64,000 nt of DNA from Eutreptiella sp. 'Long Island Sound 2002'. Taxonomy: Eukaryota; Euglenozoa; Euglenophyceae; Eutreptiales; Eutreptiaceae. Location: contig OZ038380.1 of assembly GCA_964036045.1 (NCBI GenBank), positions 69,300,186 through 69,364,185 on the forward strand, read 5' to 3'. Positions 33,035 to 44,408 of this stretch are shown here, in pieces. Position numbers and translations under genes: made by a program. The notes under the pieces were generated by a model. The model did not search any database and was not told the origin of the DNA. It was given only the letters and a program-made list of their open reading frames with translations. Positions within the stretch are counted from its first letter, which is position 1; every line of letters starts with the position of its first letter.

Positions 33035-33175
33035 CCGCACCCCATAGGTCACTTCAAAGGTCACTTGGCGGGCCGGCGCCGGGTCACTTGGTGGTGGGTT
33101 AGCCCGATTGGCCCGGTTAGCCCGATTAGCCCCCCTGCCCCCCAAGGCCCCCATTCGCGAGTCGCGACACGCAGG

Positions 33176-36100
33176 TTACCCCTCCTGCGTGGTGGTGGGT
33201 TGCCGGGGCTCATCCTTGCTCCCGGCAACCCCCTTCTCACCCCCCGTCTCCCCTTCCTTCTCACCCCCCTTGTCACCCCCCACCTCAGCCCCCTCGTCAC
33301 ACCCCTCCCCCTTGTCACCACCCTCGTCCCCTTCGTCATCCCCATCATCCCCGTCGTCCCCCTCGTCCCCGGCCCCCAAGGCCTCTCGGACGCGGGCCTC
33401 CGCCTCCTCCCGGCTGCGGAAGAGAAGATCTCCCGGCACCCGGAAGGTGCCCCCCTCTTTCTCCCGCTTCCTCTTCTTACCCTTCTTCCCCCCCTCCCCC
33501 TCCCCATTGGACCCCTGCGACACCACCCACCACTCCCCCGGGTCCAACTCCTCATCCCAATCCCCCAACACCGTCACTAGGCTGACGGTCCCCCCATTGC
33601 CCCCCTCCGCCCAAAGGACATACCGGGTGTCCCCCACAGCCGGCACATTCCCATAGGGGTCCCGACCCCTATCTTGCAAAAGGGGGGCTTGGGGTTTGGG
33701 GGGGGGGGGTGGCTTTGCCCTTGCCCTTGGCCTGGGGCTTGGCCTTGGCCTTGGGCTTGCCCTGCTGCCCTTGGGGGGGGGGGCGCCTCTTCGTCGCTAC
33801 TCTCGAAGTGGCGGGTTTCTTCCTGGGGGCCTTGGGGGGGGGGGTTTGGGGGCTTGGGGGGGGGTGTCCTCCCCCCGCTGCTAGTGCTGTTGCTGCTGCT
33901 GCTGCTGCTGCTGCTGGTCTCCCCCGCCCGGTCCTACAACCACTCCACGTGCACCCCGCGGGGGTCGGCTCCACACGTTTGCACACTGACAACCTGAAGA
34001 CACAAATAAAATGCAGGTGCGTTCTAGCAACGTTCTAGGCAACTGTTCTAGCGGCGTTCTAGCGGCGGCCTACGGCGGTGGCTAGATCAAGACTAGAACG
34101 GTTCGCTAGATCAACGCTAGAACGCAATCAACATACCATGCCTTGGCGGTCCAGAGCGGGGGAGATGGCCCCCGGGGCCATGGCGAAGGCTTCCCGGGGG
34201 TTGGGGGGGTGCGGCTGCGGGGGGCCCCCAGCGGGAATTGCGGCGGGCTTGGGCTTGGACTTGGGCCGGGAGGCGATGCCGTGCACCACCCGGCATACGC
34301 GCCCCGGTTGGCCGCCTCGGGGTTGAAACCCCCGAAGTCCAGCAGCGCCGACTAGGTCGGCGTCTAGACCCAGGTCTTCCCCACCCAATCAACCCCCCCC
34401 CCAAGCCCGGCCCTGCCCGCAGTGGGCGACGAATCGCCATTGGGTACCCCCCCCCCTTTTTTCCGCTCGGTGGTGCAGATGTTGGTTTGCGCCAACTCAA
34501 ACATCTTCGTCCCTGTTTTTTTTTGGGGGGGGACCTCCCCCCATCCCTTCCCGGGCCCCGGCAACTCACGTTGCCAGCCCCACCACCCGTTGACCACCCC
34601 TGGGCGCAGGGGCTTGTCCAGGTGGACAACCCCCCCCCTCGTCCACCCATACCCACCGCCCCGCCCCCAACAGCCGGTGGTGCACCCGCACCAACAAAAA
34701 CCGTAGAGTCCATACCGGACTCTCCGGGGTGACGAGGAGAGGGGTGTCCAGGTTTGGGGGGTGGGGGCCAGCCAGGACAGCCGGGTCCCATGGCACGTCT
34801 TGGAGGGCCCCCGCATCCCTCGACACCATCACCCCCCTGAGCCAGTGGCTCACCCCCCCCCCCCCGCCGGCGTCGCCACCACCACCTTCGCCTCCTCCTC
34901 CTCCTTCACGATCTCCTCCTCCATCTCCTCCAACTCCACGCCCAACTCCACCACCTCGTCCACCTCCTCCTCCTTCACCCTCGCCACCACCGCCACCAAC
35001 TCCCTCTCGCTCCGCCGCACCGCGCGATCGAACCCCTCGATCGCCTCCTCCTTCTCCGCCACCTTCGCCTTCGCCTTGCAGAGGTTGGCCTGCGCCATGC
35101 GGATCCTCTCCGCATCCCCCCCCTTCCAGAGGCTGGCCAATTTGGTCTCCCATTGGGAGACCTTGGTGTCAGCCCTTCCCTTGGCCGCCTTGGAGGCTGG
35201 GAGGGAAGCCGGGATCCCTTTGAGCTCCCCCCGCGCCTCCTCCACCTCAAAGTCCTCCGCGTGGACCGCTGCTGCCGGCTTCCTGGCGATGAACGGGGGA
35301 GGGGGTGGCGATGGTGGATGTGGGGCTTGGGGTTGGGGCTCGGGCTTGGCCTTGGGCTTGTCGAGGGGGGGTGCCTTGCCCTTCGGGGCCTGCTCGGCGT
35401 TTAGCTCCGCCTCCTCGGCCGGAGCCTGCCGTTGCCTGCCTCTCCGCCTCCAGGATCTGCGCAATCAGCGCTTGGGTCGCCGCATTATGTAGCAGACACA
35501 GGAGCGTTCTAGCGGCGTTCCGGGCAACTGTTCTAGCGTCGTTCTAGCGACAGTTTAGCGGCCGATCGTGCTGACTAGATCAAGACTAGAACGATCCCCT
35601 AGATCACCGCTAGAACACACAGCAAGACATATACCTGCTTCAGCAGCTCGTCCATCAAGTCTTGCGATGCCATCTTGCGAAATAGTCTGGTTCAGGGAAG
35701 CCTGCATGTGGCCCTGGCCCCTCCTTACCTCCATGGCATCCCTGCCCGAGCATGGCACTTGCGACCGCGGCCCCCCATGCACAACCCACAACACGTCAAA
35801 GTATGCAAACAACCATGTCATGCATTGTGCTTGCACATTGGCCTCCCTGTGGATGGCCGACCACTGACGACCGGACACCTCAGCCACCCGACAGCCCCCC
35901 TACCCCCCGGTTGCTGTGCTCGTTGTGACCATGTTTCAGAAAGCGGTTAATGCTTTCCGAAATTTCACCCGAGAACATAGCCAGGCTAAATGGCTTCATG
36001 TTCTGCAACATGGTATCTACATCATGCTCAAGGCTTAATAGATACCATGATGTTGTTCCGACAGTACAGTGGCGCCGGAAACCGCGGGCCACGGCAGCAC

Positions 36101-37621
36101 AATTCAATGGGTTAGGGCCCTGATATGTACAATAGAGGGCCTGCAGCAGGTCCCACATGTTCACGATGGCCTTGTACTTGGCCGTGCTTGGCCTAATGCC
36201 GAGGCACTTAGCAATATCCGGCCATGCGTCAAAAAAATTGGACGTCTCTTCCCCGTCCGGGGAAGTTGACCCATAAACGCTCCAACCTGCACGCCTCTCC
36301 GACAGGAGAGCTTGCAGGTCTTGACGGAGCGCATGGGTGACCGACCTAGCCTCCCGGTCCACAAACGCCCCCAACAAGCGGCCCATGGCCCTTGTCAAGT
36401 GCAAAATGCACAAGACGACCCAGGCACGTGGCAATTGCAAAATGCGCTGCGTACTGCAGCCGGCGGCTTGCAAGGAAGGCGTCCCAAGGAGGAAGGCCGT
36501 GTAGTTGGCCTCATCACCCTCCATGGTCCGCGGGATAGCACTACCCTCCCAAGTCTTCGTTTGGGCATTCCATATCCCCTCATTGAACACGGAGCCCACT
36601 TGGGGGCATGTGGACACCCCGATCACCCGTCGTGTCCACGGTTGATCCCCCCCCGAGGATCACCTTTGCCTCCTCCTTGGAGGCCCCCCATTGCACCAGC
36701 CCCGTGTCGATGATCTCTTGAATCACCTAAACACGAGACATGGGGGGTGGTTAATTTCGTTCTAGTCTAGTCCAATGTAGCGTCTAGCGAGCGGTGTTTG
36801 AGGCCGACTAGATCAAAACTAGAACGAGCGAAAGGCACTAGGTGAGAGGAGTACCTCCCAATTGCTCTTCCACAACGTGCCAAGGGTGTCCATGGCCTTG
36901 TCATTGCAATTGGCCATGCTCAACAACCAAAGGCCCGCCAGGGAGCGGGCCAAGCGGTCGAAGTTGGCCAAGGAGATGGTGAGTTGGGTCCAATTGCCCC
37001 CGGCCACGGGGTAGGCACCTCCCCGGACGATGAACGTCACCGGGAACGTGCGGTTGATTGACCGCACCAAGCCCGGCCGGGAGAGGATGTATGTGACCCA
37101 TGAGGAGAAGGGCCATGAGATCCCGGTGGCCTTGGGCAACACCGTGGCAACGGGGTCATCCAATTGCACTGGGGCGACCAACTCCTTCCAACGGGCTTGG
37201 AAAGCCCGCTCGGTACAAATTGGACGGGAGTAGGGGCCACTAGGGACGGTGCGGTGATACTCCAACTTACGGAGCGTGTAGCGCTCCGAGAGGGTCCTCC
37301 ACGAGGACTTGGGGGCCCTCATGTTGAGCACTAGTTCACACATGGCGGTGGGGGGGAGTAGGGAGGCGGTGTATGCCTCAACGACGGCCTGGCATGCCTC
37401 GCCGTGGTATGGGTAGAAGTGGCGGTGTTCACATAATGGACGGCGTTGTTGAATTGCCGCCGTGCTAGGGGGCATGATAGCGCCCACGTGGCCAAGTAAT
37501 GGCCCGGCCGCTCATCCTTGAGCACAGATGCCCCAGTCAACTCCCGTAGTGCCTTAGACAAGAGGGAAGTATCCTTCCCGGTTGAGGAGGGAGCAACGGG
37601 AGAAGTGGCGAGGCGTTTCAT
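33176..37621 (-). CDS. gene C: four-exon transposase-like gene
   Basis: Exons 37621-36855, 36726-35635, 35456-34137 and 33993-33176, with GT-AG introns of 128, 178 and 143 bp. Exon 1 has FIVRGGAYPVAGGNWTQLTI and LWLLSMANCNDKAMDTL. Exon 2 has VIGVSTCPQVGSVFNEG, RAWVVLCILHLTRAMGRLLG, TSWYLLSLEHDVDTMLQNMK and SGEISESINRFLKHGHNEHS. The GGN, LH.TRAMG, SWYLL and ES-N-R-x-LK...EHSNRG boxes look like a DDE-type transposase core, with the last Glu as a candidate catalytic residue. Exon 3 has a coiled coil of Lys/Glu (AEDFEVEEARGELKGIPASL, ERELVAVVARVKEEEVDEVV). Exon 4 is Pro/Lys-rich, then DTRYVLWAEGGNGGTVSLVT and an acidic tail. Frames break near 37436, at the C8 run 36647-36654, at 35895-35908 and in the Pro-rich parts. 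No named superfamily is asserted. Confidence 0.55.
33994..34136 (-). repeat. gene C intron 3, with GTTCTAG/CTAGAAC inverted motifs
   Basis: Donor GCATG|GTATGTTG and acceptor GTGTCTTCAG|GTTGTC. Nearly the whole intron consists of repeated GTTCTAGC/GCTAGAAC motifs and CTAGATCAAGACTAGAAC (about 34019-34130). Confidence 0.75.
35457..35634 (-). repeat. gene C intron 2, with GTTCTAG/CTAGAAC inverted motifs
   Basis: Donor AAGCAG|GTATATGT and acceptor TTGCGCAG|ATCCTGG. It contains GTTCTAGCGGCGTTC, GCAACTGTTCTAGCG and CTAGATCAAGACTAGAACG, all shared with the intron at 33994-34136. Confidence 0.75.
36727..36854 (-). repeat. gene C intron 1, with GTTCTAG/CTAGAAC inverted motifs
   Basis: Donor TGGGAG|GTACTCCT and acceptor GTGTTTAG|GTGATTCAAG; phase 0 is maintained. 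The inner part has GTTCTAGTCTAGTCC and CTAGATCAAAACTAGAACGA. Confidence 0.8.
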
Positions 37622-37744
37622 TGCAAAGAAATGTGCAATATCTAAGCGGGAAAGAAGGAACCATGGAACAATGCACTACGGACAATAGCAAGCATGCACG
37701 GCGCAACAATGCAGAAATTGGCACATCTAGGTAGACATTATATG

Positions 37745-37822
37745 GTTCTAGTATTGATCTAATCTAGGCTAGAACATCTAGGCCAGAAGGTTCTAGGCTA
37801 GAACGAGATCGGGTCTTCTAGC
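37745..37822. repeat. GTTCTAG/CTAGAAC motifs 5' of gene C
   Basis: Four to five copies of TTCTAG/CTAGAA with TAGGCTAGAAC spacers, about 120 bp upstream of the gene C start. Same family as its introns and 3' flank. Confidence 0.75.
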
Positions 37823-37966
37823 GTGTACCAAGGGTAGCTGGAGCCACGGGAGATCCCCCAGTTCCGCCTGTACCCCGAAACGTTTGGCCGACCAATTGAA
37901 ATGCTGTACAGAAATGGGGGAGAGTTTACTCGTGTCGTGCCGAGACAGCACGAGATGTGTGGCATG

Positions 37967-40716
37967 CTACCACAGAAGAAAGAAGCTAGGCTTCGGGAGG
38001 AGAGCTCCCCCCAGCTTCGGGGGGAGTTGCAGGATGGGAAGGGTGAGACCCCAGCTACCGAATCTAAGAGTCACCCGGTACACATTTGCCAGCTTGCTGC
38101 ATACGTCCTCCGTCGGGAAATATGCCCTCGCCGGATATATCATCAATGGGGGTATCCACTCGTGAAGCAGGTGCACACGCTCTGGCATCGTGAAAGGGAG
38201 GGTCGCCGCGAACTGCGCGCGCGCAAGTGCTCGGGCCAAGTGGGGAGCAACTGCCTCATCACGGGTTACGTCCCCAAAAAGGTTCCCCAGATACTTCACC
38301 TTCCTTTGCAACGGTATACCTGTGCTTGTGAATTTGGTTTTCTGCCGCTCCGTCCAAAAGCCGCGTAACAAAAAGGCTGATTTATCCAAATTAATCTTCA
38401 ATCCAGCAAACTTGGCGTACCGCCGAAGCGTGTACATGATGTCTGGTATGAGGGGGCAGATCAGAGCTGGGAAGATGGGGATATACAGCCAGAGGTCGTA
38501 AGCATAGAAGAGGACTCTAATGCTAGGGGACACTGCCTGCAGCATGGGCACCAATACCTAGCAGACCATGGCGAACAGCGCTTGTGACAGTGGGTCCCCC
38601 TGCCGCACTCCTGACTCTGGGGTGACCTGCACCTCGCGCACTACGCCCTTGCCCACTCCAAAAACAAAAGGGAATGTCAACATGTTCATCATAAGTGCGA
38701 TCATTTGTGGGGGGAGGCCGAGGTGTGTGAAGAAAGCAATAAGATAATTGTGGGCACCGAATCAAACGCTTTTGAGAAGTCAACTGACACGAAAAGTCCA
38801 TACTCGTTTGCGGTCCAGGCTGCCCGCGCCTCCCAGATGTGCTCAAAAAATGAACCGCCCTTTCATGAGGCCTTTTTGCTCGGGAGGGGGGGGGGGTTGG
38901 CATACAAGAGTAGGTCTTGCAACATGAGGTACAGTGTCATTGAGACCGATTTGAATAACACACTTTGCAAACACAGCGGGCGCAGCTGGGTGACAAAAAT
39001 TGAACCCTTTTGCTTGGGGATAGGGCTCAGGATGGCCCGTGCCCACTTCTCTGTGATTTTCCCCGTGGTGAGGAATTGAGGAATTTGTTCCGTCATTTTG
39101 GGGACCAGCACCCCCGGGAGCGCCATCAGGATTTCCGCTGCGAGTCCGTCCAAGCCAGGGGCTGACCCTGGTTTCATTTTTTCTAGTGCTGTGAGCACCA
39201 GTTCCTGTGTGAGTGGCTTAAGCAGCAGGGCCGCTGCTCCTTTAAGTTGCGGGTGGAGGGGCAACGATTGCAGAAACTGGGCACACTCCGCGACGCATTG
39301 CTCCCCCTTGGCCATGACCCCTCACCTGAATTGCTGCAGTTCCTCCGCAATGTGTGTGGGTTCCGTGAAGGTGTGACCTGCCCGGTTGCGCAGTGCTGTC
39401 AGTTTCCGTTTGCTTTGCACTGCCCTGGTGAGACGTGCAATTTCTATCCGTCGCTGTTGTTTACTCTGTGGTTCCTCCGGTTGTGCGTTGGGTGCCGACC
39501 GTAGCTTGGATAACACAATCCCTTCCGTCTTGTGTTGGGTGGCCTGTTCTGCCTGTGCCGCCAGCATTGCATATGCCTGTCGTGGTGTGGCTGGTGTCAG
39601 TCCCTGTTGGTGCAGAAAATTCGCCGCCTCAGGGGGGGTGTAATCAACAGTGCTTGCCTGATGCATGGCTATGACCTCACTGAGTCCCTTGGGGTTTACT
39701 TGTTTTTCATATGTGTATGCGGCGGTTCTAATGGTGCGGAGTGCCTGTGACCACCAGTCGTCTCCTTGGGCCGTGAGTTCCCTGAGTCGCTGGGCGAGGC
39801 CCGCTGTGGTGTCCTCACACTGTAGGAAGGATGTGGGGATGCACTGTCTCGCCACGATGACCCACGAAGACCCAAAGGGTGGACGTGGGGGTTTCACACA
39901 GAGCAGGACAGGTGCCCCCATCGCAGAAGGAGAGACAAAATCCATGTGTCCAGACACAAGTCCGCATCGATAGTACCGTGCTGCACGAAGAAAATCGGCA
40001 GTGGAGACCAACGACTTCTTGCCACGTGTCACACATGTTGAACGCCGAGAGGGTGCTCAGGTCCTCAGCCCGTGCTCTGGCTGCGGGGGGGAGGTTGTCG
40101 TGCTCAGAAATATATTCAGAGTCTTTACCTAGGGTGATGACAGAATTATGGTCTGCGAGGAGGAGTATGTGTTGTGAGTAGGGGAAGACCGCCATTGCTT
40201 CTTTCAACCGTAACCATTGTGATTTTCTTTTGTCTGGCTTATCACTGAAGTGGGCACAAACCACTGTGTACATGAGGCCCTCGGGGCTCAGCAAATTACT
40301 CAGAAGCAGGGGCGGGGAGATACAGGCCGAGGCGACCTCCGTCTATTCCTTTTGCCAAAACAGTGCCATCCCCCCCCCCCCCCCTGGTGTGTGGGGGGGA
40401 GAGAGCTGAGCCCTGCAATCGTAGCCATGCTGCGGAGCAAGGGCTTTGAGACTGGAGGAGCGGGGCTCTAGTTGTGTGGAGCCCATTTGTAGGTGTGGTT
40501 CTTGCATCGCGAAGACTGCACCTGCAAGTCTTTCATATGGCTTAGCACCACTTTTACCCTGGGTAGGATGCGTGAGCCGTCGTGCTGGTCGGCGTGTGCT
40601 CCGTCGACGTTGATGGTGGCAACTGTGAGGTCGCTGCCTAACGGAAAGGTTTGTGGTGGTGCTATGGCATTAGAAGTTGTCATCGTTACCGTTGCGCGGC
40701 CGTTTAGCTCTGACAC
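37967..40716 (-). pseudogene. LINE ORF2: endonuclease and reverse transcriptase, broken
   Basis: N-terminal APE-type endonuclease: LTVATINVDGAHADQHDGS (about 40.65 kb), then VVCAHFSDKPDKRKSQW and HILLLADHNSV in another frame. Next comes a linker, then the RT: LEKMKPGSAPGLDGLAAEIL, WARAILSPIPKQKGS, LRPLCLQSVLFK, motif A VDFSKAFDSV (about 38758-38784, Asp intact), motif B GVRQGDPLSQALFAM (38582 on), and motif C where FYADD reads FYAYD (38495-38506). The loss of a catalytic Asp, an in-frame TAG at 38558-38560 and a one-base deletion after motif A make it inactive. GLKINLDKSAFLL follows, as in other LINE palms. No RNase H is attached. It is a non-LTR (APE-type) element. Clade not assigned. Confidence 0.8.
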
Positions 40717-40740
40717 TGTTAATATCCAATGCCATCATGC

Positions 40741-42711
40741 GTGAGCCCGAGGACTAGGAGGGGGGGTCTTTGATACCAGGGCCTGTAGGTAACTGAGGTT
40801 CTGATGTGTGAGTGGAACCTGTCCCTGGTAGAGGGCGTGAGGACGTTGCACCTGAGGGGGGAGGGTATTCGGCAGCACTTGCACTGCCTGCATAGGATTG
40901 GGTTGTACTTGCACTTGGGGGGAGGGGAGAAGGGAGTTTGGATTCCGACGGAGAATCTGTGCTGGAGTCATTGGCCCTACCTGCTGGGCCGGTTGTGGCT
41001 TGTTCTTGTCCTTTTTTCGCCATGATTGCCAGCTGGTTTCCGTGTTTCCGAGTAGGAGCGGATTGTGGCAACTCGCTGGGATCCCCCTTGGTCGGTCAGG
41101 GTCAGTACTGCCCCCGCCAACCCCTTGATTCCCGTTGCAGGCACACTCCATTTCGGCTGCCGAATGCTACCCATTGACCATCTCAATCGTTCAAGGGACA
41201 TGGGTGTCTTCAACCGGTATGGAGCGGCTAGTCAGAGCGTGTTTCACAACCGACAGAATTTCATTGGGGGCCAAATATTGTGGTATGTCCACCAGGACAA
41301 CGTGATCGTCCTTCTCCGTGGGTGTTTTGGATCCTTTGGTTGACCAGGACGTGGATGTGCGGATGCTGGCACCCGACGTGGATGACCCTCGCTGGTCCCA
41401 GTACACGTCTTTCGTCCCGTTGGTTTTGAACGCGTACAGGAGATCATTCAACTGCGGGAGGCCTTTATCCACGAATACCTGTGCATCCGCTTTGGTCTTG
41501 AACCTGAGGCGAATTTCGTTGGTGTTAGTGTATTGTGCCTGTGGCCTGTGCTGAAGCACACCTGTGTTCTTACACAAATGGAAGTTGAGCACTGCCCAAA
41601 AATTGGTGAGGGCTTCGTGTGTTTGTGCCTTTTTGACAATCCAGAGTTCCGCAATGCATTCGCAATCATTCAAGTCACCAGAGTACGTTTTGAAGGAGAC
41701 GCGGGCGTAGTTCTCCTGGATGTAGTACTTGGACTCTGCGGCATGGATTTTATCCTGTGGCACCAAAGCCTGCCGGAAGATGACCCAACTGGTCTGGGTA
41801 GGGTGTGGGCCCGGAGAGATTGCGGTTAGGCCCGTGTCCACGCCCAATTCAAACACCACCTCATTCAAGAATTTGTTGTTGACACAAATAGCCAACTTGT
41901 CTGCCTGCAGTGCAATGGGGGCAAACAATTTCAATGGGTCTTGGCCACGACGGAGGAGCTGGACGATGCGTCTTGCTGAAGCGGTGGCGAAGGGGTTATT
42001 GCGGACTCCCTACAGCTCTTCCACTATCCATGTGTAGAGCTGTGAGCCTTCCTTTTCACGGATCGGTCGGTTTAGCAACGAGATTGATTCCGGGTTGAAC
42101 GGTAGCTTTTTGCGGAGCAGGTCCATACCTTCTACCAGGCGCAACTCCCTGCATGTGAAGACTATCATCATGAGAGAGACATCCTTGTATTGTGCCACCA
42201 CTTGCTTGAAGAGAGTGATGCCCTCCAGAAGGGCTGAGCAGCGTACTGCAACCACCAGGTTGATGGTGGTGTCTTTGCACCATATGATTTTTGGGAGAAC
42301 GGGTTCTTTGAGGTTTAGGATCTAGTCCAGTTTGTACTGGGCTGCTGAAACATCCTTGTTGTCGAAATATTTGTCGTCGGAGAAAATTGCTGCTGTGTGT
42401 TCCGACGCTACCAGGCTGGCAATGGCCACCTGCATGGACTCGTATGCCATTAAGGCACCCTCTTCCGCCCATTCCTGCGCTTTTTTGAACTCTACAATGA
42501 GATCCGCGGCATTTGCAGCCTCTGGCATTTTGGGGGGTCGCACTGCACTCTCAACTGTGGCGCACACAAGGTGGAGTGTGGAGGACCCCTGAAACCCCGG
42601 AGGTGTAGCCCAAGACCGAGTTTTTGATACACCAACGCGGGTTGTGACTCGGTCCAAATGGATGCCGATGTGCAGGTACTCTACACTTTCGGTGAAGACG
42701 TCCTGGAGCAA
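40741..42711 (-). pseudogene. LINE ORF1 (gag-like, RRM-type possible), broken
   Basis: One reading frame runs from 42711 down to about 40741 and is cut only by stop codons: TAG at 42322 and 42010, TGA at 41191, TAG just below it, and TGA at 40735. Text includes LIVEFKKAQEWAEEGALMAY, LNEVVFELGVDTGLTAISPG, KTYSGDLNDCECIAELWIVK, TNEIRLRFKTKADAQVFVDK, and VVLVDIPQYLAPNEILSVVK, an RRM-like strand-helix pattern. The C-terminal part is Pro/Gln-rich. ORF1 of non-LTR elements binds the element RNA, and position directly 5' of ORF2 supports this role. Likely starts are ATG 42711 or 42528. Confidence 0.7.
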
Positions 42712-42952
42712 AGTGAAGAGGAGTTCCGGCTACCCCGCAGGACCCACAAACTCAAACACAAGGGACGGAACCCTTAGGCAATACCAGACGAGGGGGAGCT
42801 GCAGCTGGCGCGCGCGAAGTCCCTGTCCGCAAGTGGAGGTTTCAGTTTGCAGGGGGCAGGTCCCTGAGGAGTCCATTCATAAGGAGCATCGAAAAAAAAT
42901 AGACCCGAAAAAGATAGACACCCGAGAAGAAAAATTGACACTCGGAATGCTA

Positions 42953-43620
42953 TCTTTGTCAATTGAAGTTGATTGAACCCCTCAGTGGACGGCGAAAACA
43001 CGACATTGGCGAAGGCGTTCACAATATTGAAGTAATCGGTGCTGCAACTGTTAACGACACTCAACAACAAACGAAACAACAGGGGCAAACGCAACAGCGC
43101 AGAACCATTGCATGGGGGGTGTTTGAAATGGATTTCAGTTGAAAGAACGCTCTATAGAGTGTTCTTGAACACAAACTCCATAAATCTTGGTATGAATACG
43201 CAATGTGTACAAAGAAAAAAATTCAAGCATTGCGGGGAGGATTCGGCAAACATAGTGAAATATACGATTCGTAGAGAAATTTTGGAACAAGTACGCTCTC
43301 CACAGCGTTCTTGTTGCTAATATCCATTACAAGCATTCTCGTATTGTGTATCCAACAGGTAAATAACAAAACAAAAAAGAGCATGTGAAAGAAATCGGAT
43401 ACATTGACCCCCTGTAGGTACAAAGGTTAATAACTGTTCCGTACATTGTGTGTGATATATACAACTCTCTGCAGCAACGTGGTACTATGCAGTGACACAC
43501 CTCATTCCGCACGGCACCCAAACAGTGTGAAAAAGAGGGAGTGTATAGGTAGTTTTGAAAATGGACCCTCCGGCTCATTTCCGGTAAGCGTTCGTGACTT
43601 CGTTACAGCCGCCTAAGACC
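42953..43620 (+). repeat. 0.66-kb direct repeat, copy 2
   Basis: Nearly identical to 29241-29897, ending at the same GCCGCCTAAGACC. It sits immediately beyond the LINE 5' end and has no gene A coding sequence next to it, so it is a solo copy like a solo terminal repeat. It contains palindromes at 43143-43166 and 43289-43312. Confidence 0.9.
43143..43312. repeat. pair of palindromes, 146 bp apart
   Basis: 43143-43166 (GAACGCTCTATAGAGTGTTC core) and 43289-43312 (ACGCTCTCCACAGCGTTCTT core), at the same positions as the pair in the other 0.66-kb repeat. Confidence 0.8.
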
Positions 43621-43625
43621 AAAGT

Positions 43626-44160
43626 TTGGGCAGCACACGGACAGTGGCCCACCTCCATACCCACCCGCGTCATCCGAGCAGCATGGCCCCACTCTCGCGA
43701 CACCATCAGAGACAAGGTAAGGATGGCTTACACCTCACATGTGGCACTGCTCATGCACGGCAAGACCCACAACCATCCCCGGAGATCAGAGAAACCACAA
43801 CCATCCGACTCCAAGTAGCACAGTGCCCGCAACACCTGCCCATAGTGGATACTCAAACACAGAGGCACCCCTTCAAAGGTCGGCATCCGCATATAGAACC
43901 AACTACAACTTCTCCTCCCCGGCCGAACCACGCTATCCTCACAAACCACAAATGTCACAAGACAGCCGCAGTGGCCATCCGGTGGGGGGACCTGCACCAC
44001 GGACCCAAAGGCACAGTGGAAGGCATCGACCGAGTAGGGGCCACCATCACAGTGGTCTACGTATCCCTCCCCGAAATGCGGGTGCTTCGCGACTCGGGAG
44101 CCCACCACGTACCCTTCCTACAGCCCCCTGACTGGCCCATACCCTTGGGAAGTCGGGTTT
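43626..44160 (+). CDS. possible coding fragment, unknown
   Basis: In the plus frame near 43960-44150 the text KTAAVAIRWGDLHHGPKGTV, EGIDRVGATITVVYVSLPEM looks like a small beta-barrel (SH3/Tudor-like pattern), ending before a G13 run. The upstream part is His/Pro-rich and doubtful. It begins right after the 0.66-kb repeat. No family assigned. Confidence 0.25.
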
Positions 44161-44408
44161 TCAACTATGGTGGTGGTGGTGGGGGGGGGGGAATAGAGCC
44201 CTCCAAAGCAAGGGGGGGGTGTGACCCAAGGGGGGGGGGCTCAATGGATAGGACCATCCATTAATTTTGGCACCAAAAGTGCTGATTTTTTTTGCGCATT
44301 GAGAATGATCAAAAAAATTCTATTGCCTCTGGCAAGTCCACCTCGCAGAGAATCTACCCCAAGCAACACAGACCCAAAATAGGGTACTACATAAAACCTA
44401 CATAAATA

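Noticed and set aside
33010-33140. GGTTAGCCC units as interstitial telomere repeats
   Set aside because: The unit is 9 bp and includes CCC. It does not match TTTAGGG or TTAGGG, and copies are few and part of a dispersed repeat.
34238-35492. Plus-strand ORFs of 164-243 aa opposite gene C
   Set aside because: Pro/Ser-rich shadows of the Lys/Glu coiled-coil frame. The minus strand has splice sites and protein-like text.
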